64,000 bases of DNA from Rhynchopus sp. YZ270_cl-10 (lineage: Eukaryota > Euglenozoa > Diplonemea > Diplonemida > Diplonemidae). The stretch spans positions 372,001 through 436,000 of the forward strand of contig OZ037872.1 in the NCBI GenBank assembly GCA_964035575.1, read 5' to 3'. The translations under genes were made by a program, and so were the position numbers. The notes beneath the pieces were generated by a model that was not told the origin of the DNA, made no database searches, and worked only from the letters and a program-made list of their open reading frames with translations. Positions 31,201 through 43,300 of the stretch are shown piece after piece; within the stretch, counting starts at the first letter, position 1, and each line of letters opens with the position of its first letter.

Positions 31201-34200
31201 CCCAAACACCTTCGGGTCGTACAGGTTCAGAGCCGGGTTTTCTAACTGCTGCACAAGTGGTGGCTCACTCGGGCGTTCTTCCTTGGTGCCCTTCTCCCAC
31301 TCGCTCCCTTCGGTTTTCTCGTCCCAGTCGTGTTTGAAAACGAAGAATCCACCTTTGTTCTTCCTCCGTATTTGCTCTGGCTCCGGATCAGCTTTGCTCC
31401 ACATCATGTCAAGGAACTGCGGCTTCGTAATGTCTTTTCCCTTGTAATTTCTGCGTTTCGTACTGTACGTGTCGACTTCTTCCATATCTTCCCACGGTTC
31501 GATGTCCTCCATACCCTCCAACTCGTGCTCAAAGTAGTACACACCGTTCTTGTCCATTCTGCGTGGCTTCTTCCCCTCCTCAGGAAGTTTCTCCCAGTCG
31601 TTCAGCAATTCTTTGTTCATAGAGAACTGTGTGCAACTCAAGAATTCACCGCTTTTTTTATATTTTCTGCGGCCCGTGCTGCGTGTATCCAGAAGCGGCA
31701 CAGTCCCCTTCTCCGCGTCCTTGTCTTTCTGCAGCTTCTCCTTTGCTTTCTTTGCGTTCTCATTATCGTCTCTTGACTGCACAAGTGGGAAGAGCTCGTT
31801 CCCACGTGTGCAAGCAACTTTGAGACAGAGCAGACTTGAGTCGAGACGACCCACAGGACATTGCAGTCGCTGTAAAATAACGCATTCCTTGCATGTTTTC
31901 ATAATATCAGCCACCATGCTCTTGATGTTCTCGTCGTAGTCACATTCTGTGACGTCTGGAGGCTTGTTCCCATGGAAGGCTTCGTAGCTGACACGCACGT
32001 TCCAGATCAGCTCAGTTGCGAGAGAGATGTGTTCACGGTCGTCTGCCATCCGCATCACCTCCAATGCAAAATTCTTCACCTTCCACAGCGGCTCGTCGTA
32101 CCGGAACACTGCAGGCTGGAGCCTGTCCAGACAGACGTAGAGTTTTCGGGAAAGCTGTGCGCAAGGGTCAAGATGGTCTTTGCTGTTCTGACGACGCGAC
32201 ATCTTCAGTCGAGGCGTCTCACCAAACTCATCAGTCTCGAATGGGTCGCACTTCATGTCCAAAAGCAACCTAATCAGGGACACATCGCAGCAGCGTGCAG
32301 CAGCAACAAGTGCACCGGGAAGCTTCGGATACGGCACGTCTTCGTCTTCAATGACGACTTTTTCGACTTCAATTTTCTTGAGAGCAGCCTGGCGCACCTT
32401 CTCGTTCCTCTTAACCGCCTCCTTCAGGTCCTCAATAAATTTAACAGTTTTCCGGCCCAGAGTGTCAAAGAGGTCAGCAAAGTCCATGTCCAGAGCGTCC
32501 AGGTCGCACAGCGCCATGCTCGCATACTTTGGCCAGGCTGAACCAAAGTCTGAGAGTGTGTTCGCCACGATGGTGCCTTTGTTGTGTGCACATCTGATGT
32601 TGATGACCTGCTGGATGTCATGCTGGGTTAGGCCACTGTCGTCCTTGTGGAGCACTTCTGACTCAGGCTCAGAAGTAGTACCACCATGGGTGGACATCGC
32701 TCTGCTGGACCTTGTGTTGGGAGGGTTATCAAGAGCATCGTCTTCATCGTAGATGATGAGCTGCACAATGTGTTTGTTGAGGCGCAGGGCCTGCAGCAGG
32801 AGTGCAGCGCTCTTCACGTCGATGTCGTTGTTGCGGATGTCGATTCTGACCAGGTGCACCTGCTTTGCGATGATCTCGTGAAGCAGCTCCGCACCTGCAG
32901 ATCCAAATGCATACCCGTCTTGGCCCTCCTCACACCGCATCTCAATGGTCACCTCCCACTGTTCTGTTGGGTTCATCGCCTTCAGTTGGTAGTAGCCTGA
33001 CACCTGTTCGTTGGACTGCTTCTTCTTCATGTCCTCCTCATTCAGCGCCTTCCTCTCCTCCTTCTTCAACATTAAAAATGACTCCTTGAAGTGGCAAGTC
33101 ACCTCAACAAAGGAAAGCGTTTTGGAGTGACGCAGACCAAGAATCAAAGATGTCGCCTTCAGCACCTGCTTCCCTTCGTCAGAGGACTCGTCAAAGATCA
33201 CACAGGGGTTCTCGGGTGTGAAGCGGTTCTGGTTGTGCGCTTGTTCTCTGAAATACTTCCAGATGCCTTCAACCTTCGTCGTACAAGCCTTCGTGTTGTT
33301 GCTGGTCATGACGGGAGACAAGTGGAGTGCATCGAAGTTCACCATGACTGTGTGGACCCATTTCGCTTCCACAACACCATCTTTGGCAGTCTTCAAAGAA
33401 AGATCAAGAACACCATTCCCAGAGTCCACTGCAGACACGGCTGAGAACACAACACGTGCCACTTCTTTCGTTTGTGCACTCGCAAGAGAGCAACGGATGC
33501 GGATCTTCTCCATCGACTGCTCGTCAACTTCTGAAATTTCAAAAAGTTGGAAATCCTTCTTCCCCAGAATCGACTGCTGGTCTTCGGTCAACATTGTCTC
33601 CACTTGGAACATCGAGTTCAGAGGGTACAGCCACTCCTCCTCACGGCCAAATCTGCTCCAGGGTGCAATCAACCTGCAAGAGGATCCCTTCACAATGAAG
33701 ACAGAAGCGTTCTTCCCACTCTGAGATCCTGCGTAGTACTGTGAGATGCCCTGGTCTGTTGAGGTGGACGAGAACGCAGACCACACAACCACGTTGCCTG
33801 TTGCGTAGAGCTCTGGAGGAAGGCGTGCGTTCGCAAGTCCACGGTAGCACTTCTGCTTCTGTCCTACTGACGGTGCACACCTCCACCCTCGGTAGGACAG
33901 CACTCGAGACATCTCCTTCATTGCTTCGTTCACGTAGAACAGCAGCGGACGCACCTGGTCTGACACCCAGTCTCCCATTTGGAACTTGATTGAGTCTGGA
34001 TCAACGAAGACAGGTAAAAAGTTTTGTTCATCGTACAGTTTCGTGTACCGGTAGTACCCAAGCTTGTCATAGTGGACTGGGTCGAGGTACTCGTCGTCAC
34101 TTGGTGGAAGGGCGTCGTCCTCTTTGCTGATGATGTCTTGTGACGTGTACCAGAGCGACGTGTCGGTGGTCTCGGAATCGAAGGACGTCTGGTGTGACAG

Positions 34201-36492
34201 TCTCATCAGATCTGTCAGGTAACGACATAAGTCTGGCTGTTTACGTGACACTCCACAGAGCGCACCCATTCCGTTTCCAAGTGACGCTATGCTGCGAGGA
34301 CAGAAGATCTCTGCGTCGTCTTTGTCACCCTTCGCTGTTGTGCTGTCTTTGTTTGTCGCCGTTGTCACCGAAATCTGTGTTTTGTGTATGCGGTTCTGTG
34401 CGTCTCTCATCGATGCGTTCAAGATGTAGTACGGCTGGTCCGGGAACTCACAGCAGGATTTATAAAGCGGACACGGAGGCTCAGTTGTGTTGTCTGGGTC
34501 TGTAATGAATTTACTCTTCCCAGAGAGGGATGCGTAGAGAGGATTTTGTTTGCCCTTCTGGTCAGTGGTCATCGGCTTCAGGTCACCGTCTGAGGACCAG
34601 TAGACTTCTTGGATGTCGAGGGAGTGGATGATTGTCAGCGGGGTTGGCGTGTCGCCTTCCGGCGACTCAGCTTTGCCCAATTTTATTTTGTTCTCAATAA
34701 GTGTTTCAAAACGACTGTACATTGTGTAGGTTGTGAGTTTTTCCAAGGCATTGTGGCAGCCCTGGTGGTACTGCTGCTGGTTCTTCTCTCTGATGCAGCG
34801 GTCCTTCAACGCACTCACAGCGCAGTTGAAGCACTTCTCATTTCGGTATTCATCACACCCGAAGTAGCCAACTTCTCCCTCTTGTTTTTCGTCCTGTATC
34901 TCAATCGGAAGCCCCTTCTTCTTGTACTGAACAACCTTCTCCTCACGTGCTGCACACTCAAATGCGTCCTGCGACCTTAGGTACTGAGACTCACCATCGG
35001 AAATCTCAAGATGCTCGCACGTCCGTCTGCTCTGCAGGTACTCAAGCACGCCAGGTGGGGGGAGGCGTTCAAAGGACATAGTTGCCTGAGGTGTGGTGGG
35101 ACGCACACATGCTTCCTTTACTACAAGCTTCTTGAAGATGCAGGTAGGGACAGGAAGCCAAGAGACTGTGTCGGTGTATGGGTTCAGCACAATGCGTGTC
35201 TTGAGGCGCGCGAGTTCCTCTGTTTCATTTTGAGTTTTGGGAGTCTTTTTGAGTGCCTTCTCGTAGTCATCCTTGACGTCTGTCAGCTCGTAGCGTGCGA
35301 TGTAGAACTCTTTGGTGCCGTCCACACTGGTCGCATTGTCACAATCTTTGAGGAAGGGTGTGCTGACAAAGACGGTCAGGCCTTCCCATCCGATGACAGT
35401 AGATTTGTGCAAAGATTCCTCAGGAGAGTTGTCGATTTTCTTCCCCTCGGAGAACATGACCGTCATGTCGCTGGGGACCTCGAACGTCGCGTCCGAATGC
35501 GATGGTGTATGTTTCTGGTCCTCGTTAAGATACACCGAGTCTGCAAGGAGCTCACGTCTCGTGTTGAGTATGGTATCCTTCATAGAGGACAGATCCATTG
35601 CATGCGATTTGATCATGCCTTTGCCGTCCCCAATCAAGGTTTTGCCGTCCTTCCTGCAGTGCTCCAAAAAGTCCTTCTCAAGCACAACAGCCTCCTTCCC
35701 CGAGAAGGGCGTCCACCGCCCGTTCCCATCTGAGGTGACCCAGAAGGCCCACGTGTAATCAGTCATGACAGAGATGGAGTAGATGAAGAGCGGGATCACG
35801 ACCTCTGCCGCCTCGCCGTAGTTGTGCTTGTGCTGCATGAAGGTGCAGTTGTTTTTGACTCTGTTGATTGCACTCTTCGGCCACAGCTTCCGCCCAGGTG
35901 CAAACCAGTCTGCAAGCCCGTCCACCACTTCTGTCACACTTTGCGAGGGTTTGTACTCAGCGCTGTAGGGTTTCACGAGCTGCACACCTTGGTCTGTCTT
36001 TGCTTGTGTCACGTCTTGTGAGGCATCGAATTTGAGTTGTGTTTGCACCAGTGATGTGTCTGCTGTGCTGGCCACCTTGCCAGCACCTTGCACAGCAGGG
36101 GCTGTTTTGGAGAACAGTGCGGCGATGTTGTTCAGAAGGCTCTTTTGTTGCACGTTGGCCTCTAAACGTTCCTTGAATTTTTCGTTTGACTTATTTGACT
36201 CCTCCCACAGTTTGCTCAGCTCCGTTTCGAAGGGCGACGTTGGACTGAACCTAGTTGCTTTTAGGCTGCCCTGGGAGACGAGATGGGTTTCTTCACTGTT
36301 GAAGCGGTTCTGCAGCGCTTCGACCACATCTATCTCGCCCTTCTCCCCACGGAGGAAGCGGATGTAGCTCTCCAGGTGCTCCAAGGGGTTGGGTGGCTTC
36401 TGCCGCAGCAGCTCGTTCACCAGCTTGTCGACCAGCTTCAGGATGCCATGCTCATGCGCATACGTCCGCACCTTCTCCCTGCTGCCAAACAT
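28271..36492 (-). CDS. Giant multi-domain mono-ADP-ribosyltransferase, tandem paralogue 1
   Basis: Exon 1 (28738-36492, 2,585 codons) plus exon 2 (28271-28669, 132 codons and stop), intron 68 nt, GTATGT...ACAG, phase 0; about 2,717 aa. Residues 8-46 (YAHEHGILKLVDKLVNELL... KPPNPLEHLESYI) match the DPY30/RIIa docking pattern. Residues 242-276 are WWE-like (TWAFWVTSDGNGRWTPFSG). Residues about 880-985 are an arginine-type ART: CYRGL, SAFSSTSTD and REEEWLYPL supply the R, STS and ExE signature. A leucine-rich segment (VRIDIRNNDIDVKSAALLL, about 1204-1248) and an ankyrin-like one (GALVAAARCCDVSLIRLLL, about 1385) follow. A 60-residue module occurs three times (about 1600-1920). The C-terminal third is unrecognised. 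No signal peptide or membrane segment. It is predicted to attach ADP-ribose to intracellular proteins. Acceptor at 36515-36517. Confidence 0.8.
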
Positions 36493-37346
36493 GATATACT
36501 TTGTTCACCTGTTGCTGAGGTAGGTGAGGGTAGGGTGCAATAAGGTGGGATAGGGAAGTTCAACAAACAAGAGCTCTTTATTTATTAGGCGGAACTTTTA
36601 CTATTTAGTGTAATTTCAAATCAAAAGAAAGTAAAAAACGAAAGAGAAGTTGGAAAGGGGCGGGAATGGTGAGTTGGACGTTCTTACCAGGGTCAAGAAC
36701 AACGGAAACGAAAGTGTGTACCACACAGCGCTGTGATTTTTTTTTTTCTTTTTTTTTTTTTGAAAAATTGATGACGTGTAGACACCTCGCTTTTTTCTCG
36801 TGTGAACTCCACGCAGCCTTTCCTCGCCTATCTCTCGTTTCGTGGATACCGCTACTACGTCCTACTCCCGCCTCCACTCGTCAGGTAACGAACGGGGATC
36901 ATTGGATGCCCAGGGTAATTAGGCCCGGGTGAGATAGGTTTGGTCAGGCATTTTTTCATGGGCATTCTTCTTTCTAGACAGAGAGGAAGAACATAGAACG
37001 CTGGTAGCAAATTCACTTTTATTTCATTTCAAAGAAAGGATAGTTACAAATATATTGCAAGCCCTGTCCTTTAGTAACTTTAGTCACCGCCATTACCTTA
37101 GCAGCAGAGAGTGGTGTGAGGGTATAGGGGGTGCATATAAACTGTGTCACTAATAACTGCAATGGACGACTGTTTGCAACGCGTTCAGAACAATATAACG
37201 CAAGCATTGGCCTGTCCCATCATTCATGGTATTCTTGGAGCTGGAAAGCCCAGACATCATGCAGCAGACATTCAGAGAGCACGCACCTGGGGGAGCAGGC
37301 TGACAACACTGACAACTTGTAAGATGAATGTGACGCGTGCACAGAT
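36493..37346. other. Spacer between ART paralogues 1 and 2
   Basis: The first 90 bp (36493-36582) are nearly identical to the leader of paralogue 2 (45880-45970), including the acceptor, so the duplication unit includes the 5' leader. Beyond GAGCTCTT the two spacers differ, apart from the shared word GAGCTGGAAAGCCC (37239-37252 and 46280-46293). No gene is supported; the short frames at 37019-37207 (minus) and 37144-37350 (plus) are doubtful. Confidence 0.5.
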
Positions 37347-37351
37347 CTAAA
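37318..37351. repeat. Family 1-like hairpin abutting the paralogue 2 stop codon
   Basis: TGTAAGATGAATGTGACGCG, then TGCACAGATCTAAAAG. The ends match other copies, but the loop is CACGCGT-like instead of CTCTCGT. The stop codon of paralogue 2 (plus strand CTA, 37347-37349) lies inside its edge. Confidence 0.4.
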
Positions 37352-40300
37352 AGTTTTTAACCGGCACGGTAGCCTGTAGCGTCGCTTCTGCAGAGTCCCC
37401 AGCGTCGAGCGGTTCCTTACCATCTTCTGTGGTGTCGAGGCCGAGCACGTTCTTCGAGATGCTGTACCACATCAGCACACCGGTCGACGTTGCGCCCCAG
37501 TCTTCTTCACCCACGTAGTTGTCAGACCTGCCGTCCTCCCAGTACATGCCGTACTGGCCCTGCAGAAGTGCCTGCGAGTCAGATGGGTTCAAAAACGAAG
37601 GTGATTTGTTCAGGCTTGCCAAGTGTACTGCCAAGTACTTCGCATCCTTGCCGTGGAAAATGATGTTGCACCTCAAATACAACCCCTGTGCCTCGTTGTT
37701 GTAGTCGCCACACTCCCGCAGTCCCTTCTTCAAGGTCCGGATCGCCATTTCCTTGAACACATTTGCATTGAGCCAATACTGTTTTGAGAGGAAAGGTAAA
37801 AGGAGAGTGTGAAAGTGAAGGAAATGAAAGAACTACTCAAATACATACGTTGTCAAAACCCCAATCCTTTTCTGCAAGGAGTTCAAACTGCGCACGGAAG
37901 TACATTTCCGCCACTTGGTTCTTTAGTTCCGCACCAAGGTTCTGTGTGAAAACACCAAGACCCATCGGGAGCATGCTCATATTCCGCACGCACTGTTTCT
38001 TTGCAGCTTCGAAGATGCATGTGTACAACACCTTCAGACGGTGCAGGAATTCGTGCTGCTTGCCTTCTTGGAAGTAGGACCAACCTTCGTGTTCCCCCTT
38101 CCCTTCACGGCGGATTCTCACAAAGTACTTTGGTGCCTCACGCAGGGTCGGCTGTTTGTAACAGAAGTCCATCCCAGGTGCTGCAAGGAAGGTGATGCGG
38201 TGCTGTGTCTTCTCGCAGATTTGGTTGTGATCACTGTCTATCCCAGACGTGAAGAAGAAGCCCTGTTGTGAGACACACATTTCTGTGGACAGCTCACTCA
38301 TCGACTTGGTCAACGTCAACCTCGCATGCTCTTTTGAAGTGAAGCCGTAGTGGGTCGACTCAGCCTGCACGCGGTCCATCCAGGCCACGAATTGTGTGTG
38401 GGTGGTTTCAATGGGCTCTGCACTTTGCTTAACGTCGCCGTCAGGGGTCCCATCGAATTCTCCGTCAAGGTACGCAATGATCTGCTTGTTGATGTTGATC
38501 AACACGCGATTGCGGTATAGCTTCCCGTACTGGAAATCCCTGTTCTTTGCATCTTTTTCTGACAGGTCGGTTCTTTTTGATAGGTCGGCTATTGTTTTAA
38601 TTGCATCATCTCTCCGTGTCTTGCTGGCTTCCCACGTCTCTTTGGCGGCATCTCTGGCTATTTTCTTCGCAGCTTCCCAATTCCCTTTGATGCTGAGCAA
38701 CGATGTTGCACGGAAGACGTTGAAGAACAGCAAACGGTGTTTCGCAGAAGTGAACGAGCCGATCAGACACTGCACAAAGCGCTGTGGGAGGGACGGCGAC
38801 GTCACCATCGTCGTTGTCTTCAGCAGCTGCTGAACCTCCCCAACTGTGATGCGGAACTCCTTGTCTCCGTACACATCCTTCACAGGCGGGGCGTATTCTC
38901 CAGGTGTTTTCCGCTCCTTCTTGTCCATTGTCTCAAAGTACACATCTTCGGCTTTGTGCGTATCATGATAGGCTTGGATGGTTCTACTGGATATTCTGAT
39001 TGTCTTGTGGATATGAATATCCTTTTCTAAATCCTTCGCAAGCTTCACATACGGGACATGGGCCAGTTCGCCACCAGTCACTTTTGGTATACCTTCCGTT
39101 TCGGAGTCATACGGATGGGAGTGTTTGTCGTTCTCCTGACGGTTCAACCCACTCAAAAATGTTTTGCCAGGACGGTACGTGGTGGGTAGGGATAATCCAT
39201 CCACCACTCGGTCCCCACTGTGGTTCGTGGGCTTTTTGTTTACACCCTGGATTTTAGAAAACCCGAACTCGTTGACTGGCCTCACGGTTTCTTGCAGATC
39301 GCTGACCATCTTCTGCCGTTCTGTGTGGTGGAGCATCTGCGACTTGCGGCTGAAGAAGAAGTCCCCTTCCTCTGTGCTCAAGAAGCTCCTTGTGACCAAC
39401 GTGGCGTTCTCATCATTAGTCAGGTCGTCCTTCGACACCTCTGTCTTCTTAGGTGCCTGTAACACAGTGTCCGTGCACACCTTACCCTGCCTCCCCTCCT
39501 TTGGAGGATGCAGGACAGTGTCCTGTATGCGGGAGCACCAGGTGCGGAGCTCCTTGTCCGTGCGAAGCAGCGAGCCCCGTGAGATGAGGCTGATGTGGAG
39601 GGACGCACCACGCACCTGTATGTCCTCCACGACAAACATCTCAAGCGCAGGAAGGAGGACGTCGTGCTCTGCACTCAGCGCGCCCACCCACTCGCCTTGC
39701 ATCTTCCCGCGTGCGCTGAAGAGAATCGTCGTGATGCTGCTGTTGCTCTCGCATCCATCGTTTTTAACTTGGTCACCAGGGATCGTGAATGGGTCCTCAC
39801 GCTTAGCTTTCTCCCACAATGGTTTCCTCGGGGGCAGATCGCTTTTCATGTCTTCACATTTGGGTGTCGTTTTTTTAGGAAACCTTCCTCCCGAGCTTCT
39901 GCGCCTACCCTTCGCGCGCAAATTATCCTCGAACTCCTTGAACTCGTTTTCATAGAGAAGCTCGCCTTCGTACGATGCCTCCTGTCCGTCCTTGCCTGTC
40001 CATCTGCGTTGTGCCTCACGCCACAGTTTCCCTGTGTTGTCGTGGAAGTCAAACGTGAACTCTTCCCTGGTCCTCGCCTTCCTGCAGCAGTCTGTCACTA
40101 TAGGGGGAGCTTTTTCATCCTCCGAGTCGGTCGCTGGAGAAGCGTTGTTCCATGATGAGGATGGGGTAGGGTTCCTGCAGCGGCGTTCCACATTCCAGAG
40201 AGTGATGTCGGGCTGGCAGTACAGCTCACCACGCTTCAGACGCAGGTGGTGGATCATGGCGGTGGCAGTCACGTTCTCAACCTTGCGGAACAGCTCCCGC

Positions 40301-43300
40301 TCCTTCTCCACACTTGTCACCAACACAGCGTTCACACCACCCCACAGCTTCGCCCACTTCTGCAGCTTTTCCCTGCTTTGCTCCATTTCAATACGACTCC
40401 CAAACACCTTCGGGTCGTACAGGTTCAGAGCCGCGTTTTCTAACTGCTGCACAAGTGGTGGCTCACACGGGCGTTCTTCCTTGGTGCCCTTCTCCCACTT
40501 GCTCCCTTCGGTGGTCTCGTCCCAGTCGTGTTTGAAAACAAAGAATCCATCACTGTTCTGCCTCCGTATTTGCTTTGGCTCCTCATCAGCGCCGTTCCAC
40601 ATCATGTCAAGGAACTGCGACTTCGTGATGTCTTTTCCCTTGTACTTTCTGCGTTTCGTGTTGTACTCGTCGACTTCTTTCATATCTATCCACCGTTCGG
40701 TGTCCTGCACACCCTTCATTGCTTCGGTTCTCTTCACTTCGTGCTCAAAGTAGTACACACCGTTCTTGTCCATTCTGCGTGGCTTCTTCCCCTCCTCAGG
40801 AAGCTTCCCCCAGTCGTGCAGCACTTCTTTGTTGTTAGAGAACTGTGTGCAACTCAAGTATGCACTGTGTGTTGGATACTTTCTGCGGCCCGTGCTGCGT
40901 GTATCGAGAATCACCGTCTCACCCTTCTCCATGTGTACAAGTGGGAAGAGGTTGTCCCCACGTGTGCAAACAACTTTGAGACAGAGCAGACTTGAGTCGA
41001 GACGACCCACAGGACATTGCAGTCGCTGCAAAATAACGCACTCCTTGCATTGTGTCGTAATATCAGCCACCATGCTCTTGATGTTCTTGTCGTAGTCACC
41101 AGCCGTGACTCCTGGAGGCTTGTTCCCATGGAAGGCTTCGTAGCTGACACGCACGTTCCGGATCAGCTCAGTTGCGAGAGAGATGTCTTCACGGTCGTCT
41201 GCCATCCGCATCACCTCCAATGCAAAATTCTTCGCCTTCCACAGCGGCTCGTCGTACCGGAACACTGCAGGCTGGAGCCTGTCCAGACAGACGTAGAGTT
41301 TTTGGGAGAGCTGTGCGCAAGGGTCAAGATGGTCTTTGCTGTTCTGACGACGCGACATCTTCAGTCGAGGCGTCTCACCAAACTCATCAGTCTCGAATGG
41401 GTCGCACTTCATGTCCAAAAGCAACCTAATCAGGGACACATCGCAGCAGCGTGCAGCAGCAACAAGTGCACCGGGAAGCTTCGGATACGGCACGTCTTCG
41501 TCTTCAATGACGACTTTTTCGACTTCAATTTTCTTGAGAGCAGCCTGGCGCACCTTCTCGTTCCTCTTAACCTCATCCTTCAAGTCCTGAATAAATTTAA
41601 CAGTTTTGCCGTTCAGAGTGTCAAAGAGGTCAGCAAAGTCCATGTCCAGAGCGTCCAGGTCGTACAGCGCCATGCTCGCATACTTTGGCCAGGCTGAACC
41701 AAAGTCGGAGAGTGTGTTCGCCACGATGGTGCCTTTGTTGTGTGCACATCTGATGTTGATGACCTGCTGGATGTCATAGATGTCATGGCTGCCATGGATG
41801 TCGTGGTGTTTCTGCTGAATACTCTGTGCTTGCGGTGTGGTCTCCATATTTTCCTTCGTCGGAGGACCTTCCTCATTCATTGAATCACGATCAGATCCAT
41901 ACTGCGTCGATGCCCGGTCAGACCTTGCTCCTCTGTGTCCCTCAGCAACGTCGTCTTCATCCTCGGCGTCGCAGTCATCGTAGATGATGAGCTGCACAAT
42001 GTGTTTGTTGAGGCGCAGGGCCTGCAGCAGGAGTGCAGCGCTCTTCATGTCGATGTCGTTGTTGCGGATGTCGATTCTGACCAGGTGCACCTGCTTTGCG
42101 ATGATCTCGTGAAGCAGCTCCGCACCTGCAGATCCAAATGCATACCCGACTTGGCCCTCCTCACACCGCATCTCAATGGTCACCTCCCACTGCTCTGTTG
42201 GGTTCATCGCCTTCAGTTGGTAGTAGCCTGATACGTGTTCGTTCAACTGCTTCTTCCTCTCCTCCTTCTTCAACATTAAGAATGACTCCTTGAAGTGGCA
42301 AGTCACCTCAACAAAGGAAAGGGTTTTGGAGTGGCGCAGACCAAGAATCAAAGATGTCGCCTTCAGCACCCGCTTCCCTTCTTTGGATGTCTGGTCAAAG
42401 ATCACACAGGGGTTCTCGGGTGTGAAGCGGTTCTGGTTGTGCGCTTGTTCTCTGAAATACTTCCAGATGCCTTCAACCTTCGTCGTGCAAGCCTTCGTGT
42501 TGTTGCTGGTCATGACGGGAGACAAGTGGAGTGCATCGAAGTTCACCATGACTGTGTGGACCCATTTCGCTTCCACAACACCATCTTTGGCAGTCTTCAA
42601 AGAAAGATCAAGAACACCATTCCCAGAGTCCACTGCAGACACGGCTGAGAACACAACACGTGCCACTTCTTTCGTCTTTGCACGTGCAAGAGAGCAACGG
42701 ATGCGGATCTTCTCCATCGACAACTCGTCAACTTCTGAGATTTCAAAGAGTTGGAAATCCTTCTTCCCCAGAATCGACTGCTGGTCTTCGGTCAACATTG
42801 TCTCCACTTGGAACATCGAGTTCAGAGGGTACAGCCACTCCTCCTCACGGCCAAATCTGCTCCAGGGTGCAATCAACCTGCAAGAGGATCCCTTCACAAT
42901 GAAGACAGAAGCGTTCTTCCCACTCTGAGATCCTGCGTAGTACTGTGAGATGCCCTGGTCTGTTGAGGTGGACGAGAACGCAGACCACACAACCACGTTG
43001 CCTGTTGCGTAGAGCTCTGGAGGAAGGCGTGCGTTCGCAAGTCCACGGTAGCACTTCTGCTTCTGACCTACTGACGGTGCACACCTCCACCCTCGGTAGG
43101 ACAGCACCGGAGACATCTCCTTCATCGCCTCGTTCACGTAGAACAGCAGCGGACGCACCTGGTCTGACACCCAGTCTCCCATTTGGAACTTGATTGAGTC
43201 TGGATCAACGAAGACAGGTTTAAATTTTTTTTCGTCGTACAGTTTCGTGTACCGGTAGTACCCAAGCTTGTCATAGTGGACTGGGTCGAGGTACTCGTCT

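Noticed and set aside
35011-35733. Plus-strand frame of 240 codons opposite ART paralogue 1 (with equivalents opposite paralogues 2 and 3)
   Set aside because: It is conserved only because the sense strand is conserved. No domain, no acceptor before its ATG, opposite to all other genes.
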